From the NCBI GenBank assembly GCA_030762935.1, contig CM060900.1:395942132-396006131 (forward strand): a DNA stretch of 64,000 bases, given 5' to 3'. The translations under genes and the position numbers were made by a program. Below, piece after piece: positions 1-10,829 of this stretch (within the stretch, counting starts at the first letter, position 1; the number at the start of each line of letters is the position of its first letter). The notes under the pieces were generated by a model, which was given only the letters and a program-made list of their open reading frames with translations, searched no databases and had not been told where the DNA came from. This DNA comes from Hymenopus coronatus. Taxonomy: Eukaryota > Arthropoda > Insecta > Mantodea > Hymenopodidae.

Positions 1-997
1 ATGATTATATTTATATATGTGTGAAAAAAGGTTCAGGTTTTATAGTTTTATAATTTAGATCCTAATAGAAAAGATGTTATTCTTGTTTAAAATTCCTTGC
101 TTGAAACCTTTGAAAGATACATAACATGTTATAATTGCTTTGTAACAAATATTTAAGGAATAAGGTGCAACATTTAGAAATTTAGCATTTTACAAATATG
201 TATCATCATTCAATATGAAAGTTGGTTTACATTGTTTCAATTATTTGCACTTTTGAGCTAGATAATTTTTTTAAAATTCAGTGATAAAAATCTCTGCAAA
301 ACTGATTGCAATCTATAGATATTTTAGCTTCAGTGCCAAATTCAGATTTCTAGTTACTTGGTTTCCAGGCAAGTCATATCATTATGAACCATACCCAAAC
401 AATTAGCTATAAATAGAAAACAGCCTCTTTCCGCGCAGTCTTCTCCTAAATCTGAAGCCTGCACTACATCTACGGGAAAACGCTGTCGTCTATAGTTCTT
501 TCCAAAACATGGTGGCCTTCAAACGGGACCGCTCCCGCCTGCCACTGGGCAAGAGACATTAACAATCAAAAGACGAACCTGTACTAGGGGTGAGAGGCAA
601 CGTGGTAAAATCTGTTTCCTGGAGACTCGAAGACTGCTTGCAAGTCGAGATTCGCGTCTCAGTTAAGGGACCAGCATGTAGAAGATTTAGCAACATGTAC
701 CCTCCTTCATTTAATTTGTATTGCCCCCTACAGCTTTAATGGTCACATCATGGGTACCCTCCTTGGTTGCAGTCTAATCTCACGTGGATCTCGGGATGAC
801 AGCTTATAGGTAATCATCTGATCTGTCTTATTCTAGTATCCGTTCTTGCTTTTTCGAACTGTTATCCGAGTTGGTTTCCAACCGCAAACTATTTAACCAA
901 ACTTTGAAGCCAGAGGGTTATCGTGTTCTGAAAAACCAATAGAAGTATATAAATATTTAAAAACCATATACTGCAGAATAAAGGTGGTAGGAGGCTA
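1..997. other. AT-rich unannotated stretch
   Basis: No supportable gene or repeat family. A slightly GC-richer patch at about 430-800 has no long open frame and does not match other parts of the window. Confidence 0.4.
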
Positions 998-1103
998 CAA
1001 TAATAATAATAACAATAATAATAATAATAATAATGATGATGATAATAATAACAATAATAATAACAGAAAAATGACAATAAAAGTAGCAATAACAATAATA
1101 ATG
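998..1103. repeat. AAT-type trinucleotide microsatellite, imperfect
   Basis: Runs of AAT interrupted by AAC and ATG units. The reverse-strand open frames across it are runs of Tyr, Ile and Leu and are not genes. Confidence 0.9.
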
Positions 1104-4042
1104 AAACAGGGGAGTTAAAAAGTTTTTTACCACAGATAACAAATACCGGTCTCATGGATACAAGGAATATAAAGACATCAATGAGAAGTATTTATTGAAC
1201 ATACTGACAGACACAAATGAAGAATGAAAATGAAATACGTATAATCTTGGGTTACCGAAAATGTAATGTATTGTAAACCGGAAAAACTTTAAATATTGCC
1301 CGAATTTTAGAAAGAATGAAAACCTGCAGAATTAAAAATTGTGGTATGAATTTTGAATTATAACAAACTTAATGTCAAATAAAGAAATATTTTATAAAAA
1401 AATTAACCATGACAACAGTAAAATAGTAGTCCTTTAAATATCGTGCTTAGAACAATCAGAAAGGTATTCAATTTTCTAAACACATTTGAGTTATTTTATT
1501 TTTTTCTCTTTTCTAAACGATTCTTGGGCAATCATATAAAACCCACCAACCAAAATATGAGTGATGTCTTAAACATGTCTAAAATGCCTTATAATACTGT
1601 AGAAGTGCACTAGCATTACGGCTGTAGTATTTAAAGTGTGGATAAGGAAAATTGCATTTATTCAAGTTGCTAGGTAAGAACTTCACAGAATACTGAATGT
1701 CGAAGACTAGTGACTATAGAAGCGAGATATTAGCAGATTAACAGCCACACTCATTACCTTGTGTATTTGGTATTGGAAGCATTAATTACTCAGACACATG
1801 CAGCGAAGTATGAAATTGGGACGTAATCTGTTTACCATAATCAACCAAGCGGGGACTAGCGGAAGCGACACTGTCCTCAACTTTTCTGTAATCCGAATGT
1901 CCTCTGTGGCAGTTAATTTTTAAAACGTCGGCTCACTGACGTAACATCTATGCTTATAACGTCACACAGGTTTTATGTCTACAATCATGCCCCAAGCATC
2001 TCATTTTTCTTCAACTATACTTGCTTCTTTAGAGCATATAAAGATCTATTGAATCGGTGTATTCAGAAACACCGTAAGTCAAGTTCTTTGCAAACAATGG
2101 GTTTAACACGAAACTTTGTTGTCCTTAGATAGCTCTATACTGTGTGCAAGTATCCCATAAGACAGAGCGTAATCATACCGGTAAAAGAGATTTTTTCAAA
2201 TTAGCTTACTTTTTTTTTTTTTCCAAAAAGCAAAAGCGCATAAGTCAGTGACTTGTGGGATTCATACACGAAATAATTTCATTTACATTATTCTTGATTC
2301 AGATAAAGATACTGGAATTTTTTCAACGCTCGACTAAATTTTATAAACGTGCATGCTCGTTGATTCAAAGTATGGGTAAAGCCATGCCAAAGGAATATAA
2401 AATGTCTTTCAAATTTCAACATTAGGCATTTATGTCTTTTGCATTAAAACCAGAGTTGGTTTGTGCTAGGGAATTTATTGATAGTATTGCTACACATCAT
2501 TTTGCTTTAAGAACTGGAAGTTATAGTCTACAGTACAGGCAAACCTATTAGTATGTACACCAAACCAAAAAAAAAAAAAAATTAAATGTCATTTAGAAGC
2601 CCAAGCTCTACCTGCGGTAGTACAAAAACTTATTGCATTACATAACGAGTTTTTGGTGGGCAAATAATAGAAAAAGATGATATGCATATGAACAAATAAC
2701 TTTTTTCGTCTGCAAAATGCATGTGTACATGAAGGAAAAAACGTATTTCATCCAAAAGTATTAAATTCAGCAACGGTATGATATATTAGTATTACTAAAA
2801 TTAGTTAATACATTAAAATAAAAACAGATTGCGAAGTGATTTAGTCATCTTTTCCTTGCAGGACTCTCCTATTTAAATTGTCTGTTACAAACACTCCATA
2901 TCTCGTTTTCAAAGCACCTCTTATTTAGACTCCACCAATGCAGTTAAAGCTTACTATGTACCAGGGTGTATTAAAGGATTCCTAAGTACGCAATAAAAGA
3001 AAAATTTGTTTTGTATGAGTTTAATTAGCCTTAACCATTTAGCTTAATTGCACTTTCTTCGTCAGGTAACACTTCTATTGTCTTCTATTACACAACTTAA
3101 GACTGGAATAAAGCGAGAAGTTAAGAAAAATAATTAATTTGACTAGCTGCATGTCCTTTGTAAATAAAGGTAAATAAAACTGACACAGTTCCCGTAACGG
3201 AAAATATTGCTAGCTTGCTGTGTTTGGAATGCATCAATAAAATACAGAGGAAGGAAAATCGAATCAGATGCTGTATTATTTTGAGCCCAGCAGTTAAATG
3301 AAGCAGTGTTTTTATTGGCATATCATGGGTGTTGATGAACTGCTTAATAATGAACTAACAAACGGCTATGCAGTGTTTATGACTCGTGAGATTCGAGACT
3401 AACCTCGCAGCTTCTTTCACTTCAAGCAACAGGTTCATTAAGGGCGACTGCTATGTCCACAGTATTGTTAATCGATGCTTCTTACCCACACCAAAGCTCC
3501 TCTAATCAACACGTGTAATTTCCAGGCTGGAACTGAACATCAGTATGTTACAATAATTTGCTTCTGGTAAAGTTTTCTTCGAGAATTGTTGTTGTATATT
3601 TTCACTGTGCTCCAGTACTTATTCACATTATACTTACACAGATAAATAAATAACATATTTTACTCGTAGCAGATACATATTTTCTGATGGCCGTTGCTCG
3701 TAATTCTTTATCAACGCTTGATTTTCCAAAGAACTCAGTTTCTTTGACATTTGTTTTGAGTACATTTTAATTACCACACTTTTGTGCATTGACCAGTTGC
3801 TTCCTTTCTTTAAGAATATTCTTTGTTAGGACTTCTCTTTCACTTTTCACTGCATTACACTGCAACGCTAATAGGTACACTTTTTATTTTTTGGTCTTTA
3901 GCCACATTCCACTAACACTATGGACTAGATACGATTTTAAGAAAGTGCTAGTACGAATGGTTACTATTGTTATTATTTGGCCTGATGTTTTCGTAATTAG
4001 TCTGCTTTGTAATGCTCAGAAAAGGTTATTTGCTTATTTCTA
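1104..4042. other. AT-rich unannotated stretch
   Basis: No gene-like frame, no repeat shared with the rest of the window. It contains homopolymer runs (T near 2211-2222, A near 2567-2580). The short open frames at 1950-2132, 3121-3321 and 3789-4043 have no recognisable domain. Confidence 0.4.
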
Positions 4043-4080
4043 ACAACACCACAACCACCACCGCCGCCGCCGCCACCGCC
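4043..4080. repeat. ACC/GCC microsatellite
   Basis: Short ACC and GCC tandem run directly upstream of SINE A copy 1. Related ACC triplets follow the SINE at about 4363-4374, so the SINE may have landed in this tract, which blurs its target-site duplication. Confidence 0.7.
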
Positions 4081-4081
4081 A

Positions 4082-4360
4082 GTGGACCTCCGTGGTGTAA
4101 TGGTTACCATGCTGACTTCATATACCCAAGGTCGCGGGTTCAAACCCGGCGGAGGACGATGGGCTTTTTCGGGCGTAAAAATCCTTAGCATAGCTTCCTT
4201 CGGAAGGGAAGTAAAGCCGTTGGTTTCGTGTCGTAGATTCACGGCACATAAAAGAACCTCAAGCCTGATTGAGAGGCCTCTGAGCAAAATTAATAATTTC
4301 ACGCCCAATTTAGAATGGGACGCTGAGAACCACAGCAGTTAAAGAGCGTCCATAAATAAC
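4082..4360 (+). mobile_element. SINE A copy 1 (tRNA-derived head, most complete)
   Basis: The head has a box A-like TGGTGTAATGG and a box B-like GGTTCAAACCC. CCTCCG at 4086-4091 can pair with CGGAGG just after box B, giving a tRNA-like acceptor stem. The body is shared with five other places in the window; key blocks are CTTCCTTCGGAAGGGAAG, GTAGATTTACGGCACRTAAA and CAGCAGTTAAAGAGCGTCC. RNA polymerase III transcription and LINE-borrowed mobility are expected from the general SINE class. The family is not one I can name. The open frames on both strands here are SINE shadows. Confidence 0.85.
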
Positions 4361-4621
4361 AGGACACCACCACACATATATATTATGGCATTTTAATCAA
4401 CATCGTTAAAAACATTTTTGAGAAAAACAATTTTTTCAAAACAAAATTCCATGTAAAAGGTACTTGGGATAGAGGGATTTTCTCCCTGTCGCATCCTTGG
4501 AGGATATTAAGCTTAAGTACTGAATTTTGTATTTAACGGGCTATACTGTTTTGAGTTACATTATCCACAGGTACACACAGACGAAGGTGTTTTATTTTTA
4601 GATTCACGAACCTCAAAACAT

Positions 4622-4893
4622 ATCGGATGGCCCGTACTTGACATTCACAGATATGTCTTTTGGCGTTAAAAGGGTTAAAGGGCACAACTGGACCATTTCA
4701 AATTAAACCCAATAAGTGGGAGACTAGCCCTTGTTTTACCCCTCCTGCATATCAGCCGGAGGTGATGCGCAGGCGCGTTCACTAGTTCTCCACTGGCCGG
4801 CTGTGACTCCAGTATCGTTAAGTATCGTAGCTATTGGAACGCATGGAGCTCTTGGAACGCAGATGTCAAATGCGGCGCAGTTAGGGCACCTGG
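4622..4893 (-). repeat. G repeat copy 1, nested in F
   Basis: It splits the F sequence between its CAAAACATAT and TTTCCGGTG blocks. It matches 7729-8020 in the segments TGGCCCGT.., GCGTTAAAAG and GCAGTTRGGGCAMCTGG. On the reverse strand it can encode a CPNCAAFD motif near 4855-4880, comparable with CPNCSLFD in copy 2, so the family may derive from coding sequence. No product is assigned. Confidence 0.65.
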
Positions 4894-4967
4894 TATATTT
4901 CCGGTGAAATCTCGACATCGAAATTTTGGGTGGAATACAATACCTTCTCTGCCTATTATATGTATGG

Positions 4968-4981
4968 TACGTGTAGAGGAA
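4968..4981. repeat. TSD, left side of SINE A copy 2
   Basis: TACGTGTAGAGGAA here versus TACGTATAGAGAAA at 5250-5263 (12 of 14 identical). The duplicated target is the terminal region of the F element. Confidence 0.7.
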
Positions 4982-5249
4982 CCCAACCTTTGGTGTTGTG
5001 GCTATTATGCTAGTCTCTTGTACTCAAGGTCGCGGGTTCAAACCCAGCGGAGGGAGATACATTTTTTTCGGGCGTAAAATCTTTAGCATGGTTTCTTTCG
5101 GAAGGGAAGTAAATCCGGTGGTTACGTGTTGTAGATTTACGGCACGTAAAATAACCTCAAACCAGATGAAGAGGCCTTTGAACAAAATTAAGCGGTATTT
5201 CACGCCTAACACAGTGATTAGGGAGCGTCCACAAATAAAACTCTATTTT
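4982..5249 (+). mobile_element. SINE A copy 2
   Basis: About 268 bp, with a degraded tRNA-like head (GGGTTCAAACCC kept) and the shared SINE A body, ending AAATAAAACTCTATTT. It is bounded by a 14-bp imperfect TSD, which is direct evidence of insertion by target-primed reverse transcription. Confidence 0.85.
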
Positions 5250-5263
5250 TACGTATAGAGAAA

Positions 5264-6361
5264 GTAAAAGTAGCTCTAAACTCATTAATACACAAATATA
5301 CTTGACAAATTCAGTTCCGTGAACTTAGAAGGCATCTATAAACATTTTGAAAATAATTCAGGCGTATATAACGTCTTCAGATTTATTCGACCTTCGCCGT
5401 CAGTCATTTGTCCGCGTATGACGTCAATATTAGTTAGCGAGTTTACCATGCATTGCAGAGGACTAGCGAACGATGGGTAGAAGAACTGGATGTCAACAGT
5501 TTTGAGGTCGTAGCTTATCAATATTTACATTTAGAACCTTTGGATACGTCTCGTAAACTCGCAGTCACAGCATTTAGCTGATAGGTAACGTATTCTTGCA
5601 GTTCGAAAGTAGTACTCAAGCATGCAAATTCTGTGATCCGTGGTCAATTCCATCTCACATGAAAAGAACGCACAAAATACCCCGGTGGAAAACGGTTCTT
5701 CACCGCCCTGTACATAAACATGTTTATGAATTCGGCAATGCAGGGTTCAATTCTCCTTTGAGATAATGAGTTCGCTGAACTAATAATGTTGCCATAACTT
5801 TAAACCCATCTGGCGTTAAAGGCGGAATAAATCTGAGGACCCGGTATCTTAAATCGTTTCTGAAGTGTGTCACGAATTTATCAGATTTAATATTGGTGGG
5901 ATAGGACTATTATTCCTCCCATAATCAACGTTGAGGGGTTTTATATTAATCTAGCTGACTGGCTAGAATTGGCACGGCTGGGTTTTAATGACTCGAATGG
6001 CGATTAAATTCATCTTATGTAAGCCCTTTACCCTTAAATCTGCAATTTCATAAAGTCTTGTGAAAAAACAATAACTACAAAACATGGAGCACGGAAATGG
6101 ATATGAAGTTTCAACGGATGTCGTAGTTCTGGTTTCCTTAAACTCATTTAATGATCTATGAAATTCTAGAAATATAGAGTGCACTGTAAGTAGCGGTGGT
6201 AAAAAGCATGATTTAGTTTAGATAAATCGCGGTAGATGACAATTTTAAACTGCATAAATTTTCTTTGGTCTCGTTGTTTAATAATACTGTGGAACATTGA
6301 TGTCTCCAACATTAATATTCAATGAAGTATGATCAATATTAATTACATAAAGATGGCTACC
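5264..6361. other. Unannotated stretch
   Basis: No gene or strong repeat. A box B-like string GGGTTCAATTCTCC near 5751 hints at an old tRNA-like head, but no body or box A supports it. Confidence 0.35.
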
Positions 6362-6375
6362 TCAAGGCAAAAGAT

Positions 6376-6645
6376 GTTAACTTCATACACTTAAGGTCAC
6401 GGGTTCAAACCCGGCGGAGGACGATGGATTTTTCCGAGCGTAAGAACCTTTTGCATGTCTTCCTTCGGAAGGGAAGTAAAGCCGTTGGTGCCGTGTCGTA
6501 GATTTACGGCACATAAAAGAACCTCAAGCCTGATAAAAGAGACCTCTGAGAAAAATTAAGCGGTCTTTCACGCCCAGTATAGAATGGGACGCTCAGAACC
6601 ACAGCAGTTAAAGAGCGTCCGTAAATAAAACTCCATTTACAGTTT
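6376..6645 (+). mobile_element. SINE A copy 3, 5'-truncated, perfect TSD
   Basis: Flanked by an exact 14-bp duplication TCAAGGCAAAAGAT at 6362-6375 and 6646-6659. The copy starts inside the tRNA-like head, so box A is missing while box B and the whole body remain. It closely follows the consensus body and ends AAATAAAACTCCATTT. Confidence 0.92.
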
Positions 6646-6933
6646 TCAAGGCAAAAGATTGTGTCCCGGGTGGAAGGGAAGTAATTTCACCCAGTTGCCG
6701 ATTTCATTATTTGGAACATATTTTGTATCTTTCGTTTTAACTGTATATGACTATTTCAGCTGAGACATTTTATGGTTTTAGATAATATAAAGCCCACAAG
6801 CTGATAACGTTGCAGCGGCAGCAGAGATAGATGGCAGTGGGGTTGATACTCTCACTTTCAAACTCAGAAGTAGGTCAGCGCACAAACAAGTTTCACTTAC
6901 GCTTGTCTTTAATTTGATTTAAGAGTCGTTTGG

Positions 6934-7119
6934 CCGCTCTGGTAACCATGTGATCGTTGATGCGTTTGGTGTTGATTCTCTGCCTCGAAAGAGCCGCGGG
7001 TTCGAATCCTGCTTTGGACATGGATGTTTAGTGTTGTGTATTTCTGTGTTTGTGTAAGTCATTCTCTCTCCCCTGATGGCCAATTAGTTTACGCCTGAAG
7101 GCCAAATATGTGTTAAAAA
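6934..7119 (+). mobile_element. SINE D copy (186 bp), perfect TSD
   Basis: Flanked by an exact 13-bp duplication AAGAGTCGTTTGG at 6921-6933 and 7120-7132. The head carries box B GGGTTCGAATCC. The short body (CATGGATGTT..TGTGTTTGTG) resembles the copies at 9.45 and 59.97 kb, and an A-rich tail precedes the right TSD. Confidence 0.88.
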
Positions 7120-7181
7120 AAGAGTCGTTTGGAAAAAAAAAAAACTGCTAGTCCCCTACATCCCAATTCGGATATACCGTT

Positions 7182-7217
<36 letters not shown>
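7182..7217. repeat. CT dinucleotide microsatellite
   Basis: About 17 CT units following TTTCTTT. Confidence 0.95.
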
Positions 7218-7220
<3 letters not shown>

Positions 7221-7728
7221 AAGCCGATTCTATCATTGGCCCACCTAAGCTTACCAAAGTGCTTGTCTCCAAACATATTATATCTGCAAAACTGTGTTTC
7301 GGAGATTTATTTATTATTCCAAAACCGTGTGATGTAAATAGCCAGAACCGAAACGAGATCAGAACTTGATTACTCTGCCTATCTTACAAGTAATCATTCT
7401 CTTCATACATATTGTGGAATAACCAATCACATTTGGCAGAACACTTGCTTTATTTCGAAAACGGCTAATTGTGGCACAAAAAGCTATTATATCTTTTGTT
7501 TTAATACCTCTATGAAGTATGCATTAGAAGGAATACGATAAGTTCCCTTCCACATGTATTTCGGAAATGAGACAACATTTAACTAATGAGAAAACAGATA
7601 ATTTCATTTGCGCATTGAAATACAGGTTGAGAGCTTCTGAGGTACACTTGAGATATTTTTACCTTGATATATTTATTTACTATATGATGGCAATAATCCA
7701 GTAGAAATACAGAAAAACGTTCTAGTAT
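7218..7728. other. AT-rich unannotated stretch
   Basis: Nothing recognised on either strand. Confidence 0.4.
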
Positions 7729-8092
7729 CAAGTGGCCCGTGTTTGACGTATGCAGATATTCCTCCGTGCGTTAAAAGAGTTGCAGAACTCAACGGGGCTG
7801 TTTCAAGTTAAAACCCGCCGATGAGGAACTGACGTGCACAACCTTCATTTTACTCCTCTCAATGAGCTCAACCCTCTCACCGTATACACTGATAAGCACG
7901 CTAGGTAAATGAAGGTCGATCATACTTGAAATAGTCTCCTTGAGTTCTACAATTCTTGTGAGGCACGAAGGTATATCTATACACGTCAAATAAGGAGCAG
8001 TTGGGGCAACTGGAATAAGGACTATTAAGCTGGTAATGAGTAAAATTTAGATTTTCCACAGTTTTAACGCTAGACACTTCAATTTTGTACAC
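7729..8092 (-). repeat. G repeat copy 2 with coding-like reverse strand
   Basis: Matches copy 1 from about 7731 to 8015. The reverse strand can encode CPNCSLFD near 7990-8013, then, in a shifted frame, about 60 codons rich in Leu, Ile and Glu (7789-7989) that could form a helix. A CxxC followed by a helical stretch recalls gag/ORF1-type proteins of retroelements, but the similarity is only suggestive and there is a frame break between the two parts. Confidence 0.5.
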
Positions 8093-8329
8093 ATATTATG
8101 GTTATGAAAGCACGTGTTTTTCTCAAATTTCATTTTTTAATGGATGTTAAGCTGTGAAATTATTTACTTAACTACCTGCACTTTTAAAAATGTAGCTTCC
8201 AGTCCAGTTTATGAGTAAATTGATCATTTTTTTTAAATATCATGAAATTATATAAAAAGATTCCATTACTCAATTTTCATTATCTTTATTCCAGAAGAGA
8301 GAAACAAAATTTATATGCCTTGTAAGTTG

Positions 8330-8568
8330 CGCTCCGTGGTGTAACTGTCGCAAAAATCGGGCGCAAAAACTCTTAGCATTGCTTCCTTCGGAAGGGAAGC
8401 AAAGCCGTTGATTCCGTGTAGTAGATTTATGGCACGTAGAAAACCTCAAGCCTGATAAAGAGGTTTCTAAGCAAAATTAGTTGGTCTTTCACGGAGAGTA
8501 TAGAATAAGACACTGAGAACCCCAGCAGTTAAAAGCGCGTCCATAAGTAAAACTCAATTTCATTTTTG
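8330..8568 (+). mobile_element. SINE A copy 4 with deleted tRNA head
   Basis: Begins GCTCCGTGGTGTAACTG (box A region), then jumps straight to the CGGGCGCAAAAAC body block, so box B is lost. The body and tail agree with the other copies. An imperfect TSD, TATGCCTTGTAAG at 8314-8326 versus TATGTCCTGTAAA at 8569-8581, brackets it. Confidence 0.85.
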
Positions 8569-8581
8569 TATGTCCTGTAAA

Positions 8582-9171
8582 ACAAAGTATCTGAAGATTT
8601 TACTATTTCAGCACACATTCTTATTTTTATTTTAACAAACAATTCTATAATAAAAATGCTTAGTTTTATAAGAGCAGTTTAGGGAGCTGTTTTGGGAGTA
8701 GCTGAAAAATGTTCATCTAAGGTCTAAGTTTTGAACCTGCAGGTGGATTGTAAAGGCTTAAGTCTGGAAAAAGGACTTTTCAATATCAGCCGGTATTAAA
8801 ATGACACAGAACTTTAAATATGTATTATGTTATTAAAGAATCTTGCAGACCTCAGAGAACTCTGAACCCCTGTATGTACTCGTATGTAGTGTTATGTGGG
8901 TAATGTTAGTCCCTTGTAAACATTCCATAATATCTATTTGACTGAAAACGGCTGAAATTTCACCCATGAATCCCCTAAGATGATTTTTGCATTTGAAAAC
9001 AATACTACACAGCTGTGTACAATTCTAATATGTATCATTTCCAACAAAATTCAGTAGTATTTGAATAAAATGTGAAAGAAAGAAGCATTGGATTAAAATA
9101 TCATAAGCATATTCAGTTTATTTTGTTTTTTTTTTATTTGTATTCTGCCATTTAGTTGCTAAATCTACCAT

Positions 9172-9172
<1 letters not shown>
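8582..9172. other. AT-rich unannotated stretch
   Basis: No gene, RNA or shared repeat seen. Confidence 0.4.

Positions 9173-9220
<48 letters not shown>
9173..9220. repeat. TA dinucleotide microsatellite
   Basis: About 24 TA units. The reverse open frame over it reads as alternating Tyr and Ile and is an artefact. Confidence 0.95.
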
Positions 9221-9223
<3 letters not shown>

Positions 9224-9450
9224 AAGAAGTATCTGCGGGCGGTTTTTCTCTTTTTTATGAATTTCCCAAATAAAATTCATGCATTTCTTCGTATGTATGG
9301 TATGGTACTTTAGGACTTTTAACCTTCTCGTGTTCTGATATTCCAATGGTGCCTATATTACCTACCACCCCCTCCCCTCCCACTTGTAAGCAAGGTCGGA
9401 AATGGATACGCCACGTACGCTCGTCAACCCCAAAGAGGAAGATAGTCGGT

Positions 9451-9660
9451 CCCCATGGCCGCGCTCGCTAAAGTGCCTCACATTGGTGCTTCGGGGTGCA
9501 GAGGATCGTGAGTTCGCGTTCCACCTTGGGCATGGGCGTTTGTGTGTTTGTAAATGTGTGTATGTGTGTGTATCTTAGAAGCAAAAAGCAAAATGGTAAT
9601 CAAACAGAAAGACAAAAGGAAATGTTGGGAAATGAGAAAAATGAAAAAAGAGGAAAAAGA
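9451..9660 (+). mobile_element. SINE D copy with purine-rich tail
   Basis: Starts CGGTCCCCATGGCCGCGCTC, nearly identical to the start at 59971, with a box B remnant (GAGTTCGCGTTCC), then TTGGGCATGGGCGTTTGTG and a GT-rich section, then a long A/G-rich tail. TSD not resolved. Confidence 0.75.
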
Positions 9661-9699
9661 GAAAGGAATACAGTGACGGAGTCGCAAAAAGGCTCCAGA

Positions 9700-10000
9700 A
9701 CTGTATTTTTATTAAGACAAAAACAAAGCAGACCTTGGTGGAGGCGACTTTTACCTGCTAGAGTCCTCTAGCTTTCCAGGTTAGTGCCGGAGGACACTTA
9801 GGCATCTCACAACCCCTCCCGGGCATAGCCCATGTGTACCCATTCTCCCACAGGTATCGGGCCACTCATACGTCGAGGCCAACCCAATCTAAGCACTGCC
9901 TTCCGGGAAGGGGCCTAGTGCTCAGCCCGATTACTTCTGATAACGTCAGAAGTACCACGGATGCTCGGGGACCGCATATATGCCTTGTTGGCATATATAC
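9700..10000. repeat. GC-richer block with two adjacent hairpins
   Basis: Noticeably richer in GC than its surroundings. It holds perfect inverted repeats ACTTCTGA/TCAGAAGT (9933-9953) and ATATATGCC/GGCATATAT (9976-9998). It is probably repeat-derived but has no second copy in the window. Confidence 0.45.
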
Positions 10001-10029
10001 AGATATCGAACGTTATTACTCTGCAGTAA

Positions 10030-10560
10030 CATTGAACGCTTGCATTCGTGTGGTCCCGGTTCAATTCCAGGTGGCAGTGCACTCTGACGATGAGTGTTTC
10101 GTGGTTTTCCCTGGTTGGCAAGGCGACTACAGGGGTTTATTGCAATGTTAAGATAAATTTTATATATAATCATTATCATCCCTTTATGTGACGTATTCTA
10201 AAATAGATTTCCTCTCCCTCCCATTTCCTCTCTCTCATTTTGCCTCTTTCATATTTCAGGTTGACTCTGGGGTTGACTCAGATTGATCGATGGTGGGCGT
10301 CGGCAGATGGCACAGAGTCTTCTGCATTGGAACTTTTTGGTTCTGAGAGATGCAGGTCTGATGAGCCTCCAATGCAGAACCGAGGTTTCCTCGGTCCTAG
10401 CGAACCTCCTATGGCTTAGTGGTCAAGCTTGGAATTATTAGGGAACCTGCGCGGTTCTGCGGATTGCGCCTATCTGCTCAGCAACATTTACGGTTTCTTC
10501 ACCTGTTCATCCCAAGGGCCTATGCACAAAATATTCATAGGGTTGCGGGTGCTGTGTTGC
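10030..10560 (+). repeat. SINE C copy 1
   Basis: The tRNA-like head has box B-like GGTTCAATTCC (10059-10069), then TTCGTGGTTTTCCCTGG, matched by the heads at 22.6 and 43.4 kb. The body segment GGCAGATGGCACAGAG and the later CGGTTTCTTCACC match the copies at 43.6 and 43.95 kb. Ends not defined by a TSD. Confidence 0.65.
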
Positions 10561-10609
10561 CCCTCCGTAAACGAATTATAGTCCTGCATACAAATTCCAT
10601 ATTCAAATT

Positions 10610-10825
10610 TTATTTCCCCCCATTCATTCCACCAGTTGCTCCATAATTACCTTTCCTGACATCCATTTCACGGTAATTTCATATTATCCACTACCTAACT
10701 TTCATACCGATCATTGGTCTGATCACCCGTTTTGGCTTCCGTCTAATCTAGAGCCTCTGGCCCTAAGTGCGGTCTGTAATCCTGGAGGGTATAAGTCCTA
10801 CATATGAAGAGGGTAAAAGTAGGGA
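10610..10825 (+). mobile_element. 3' body of a SINE B, fused to SINE C
   Basis: ATTCCACCAGTTGCTCC through GGAGGGTATAAGTCCTACAT matches the 3' two-thirds of SINE B at 24.6-24.8 kb. No B-type head precedes it; SINE C does. This is either a chimeric element or an insertion of one into the other. Confidence 0.7.
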
Positions 10826-10829
10826 AAAT

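Larger units (their letters stand above)
4371..5268 (+). mobile_element. F element copy 1, interrupted by a G repeat and a SINE A
   Basis: F sequence runs at about 4371-4621, resumes at 4894 (TTTCCGGTGAAATCTCG block) and ends after the SINE with TAGAGAAAGTAAAA at about 5255-5268. It matches the F copies at 46.2, 54.1 and 55.0 kb. The 5' part of the element is missing. The interruptions give a relative age order: F first, then G and SINE A. Confidence 0.75.

Noticed and set aside
889..1155. Reverse open frame rich in Leu/Tyr
   Set aside because: It translates the AAT microsatellite; no domain or complexity.
4082..4156. Candidate tRNA gene at the start of SINE A copy 1
   Set aside because: Acceptor and box elements are good but the T-stem has mismatches and the unit continues into a repeated SINE body.
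9478..9687. Peptides such as GGTRTHDPL and, at 9946-10179, PPGIEPGP
   Set aside because: Known reverse translations of box B regions in SINE heads, not proteins.
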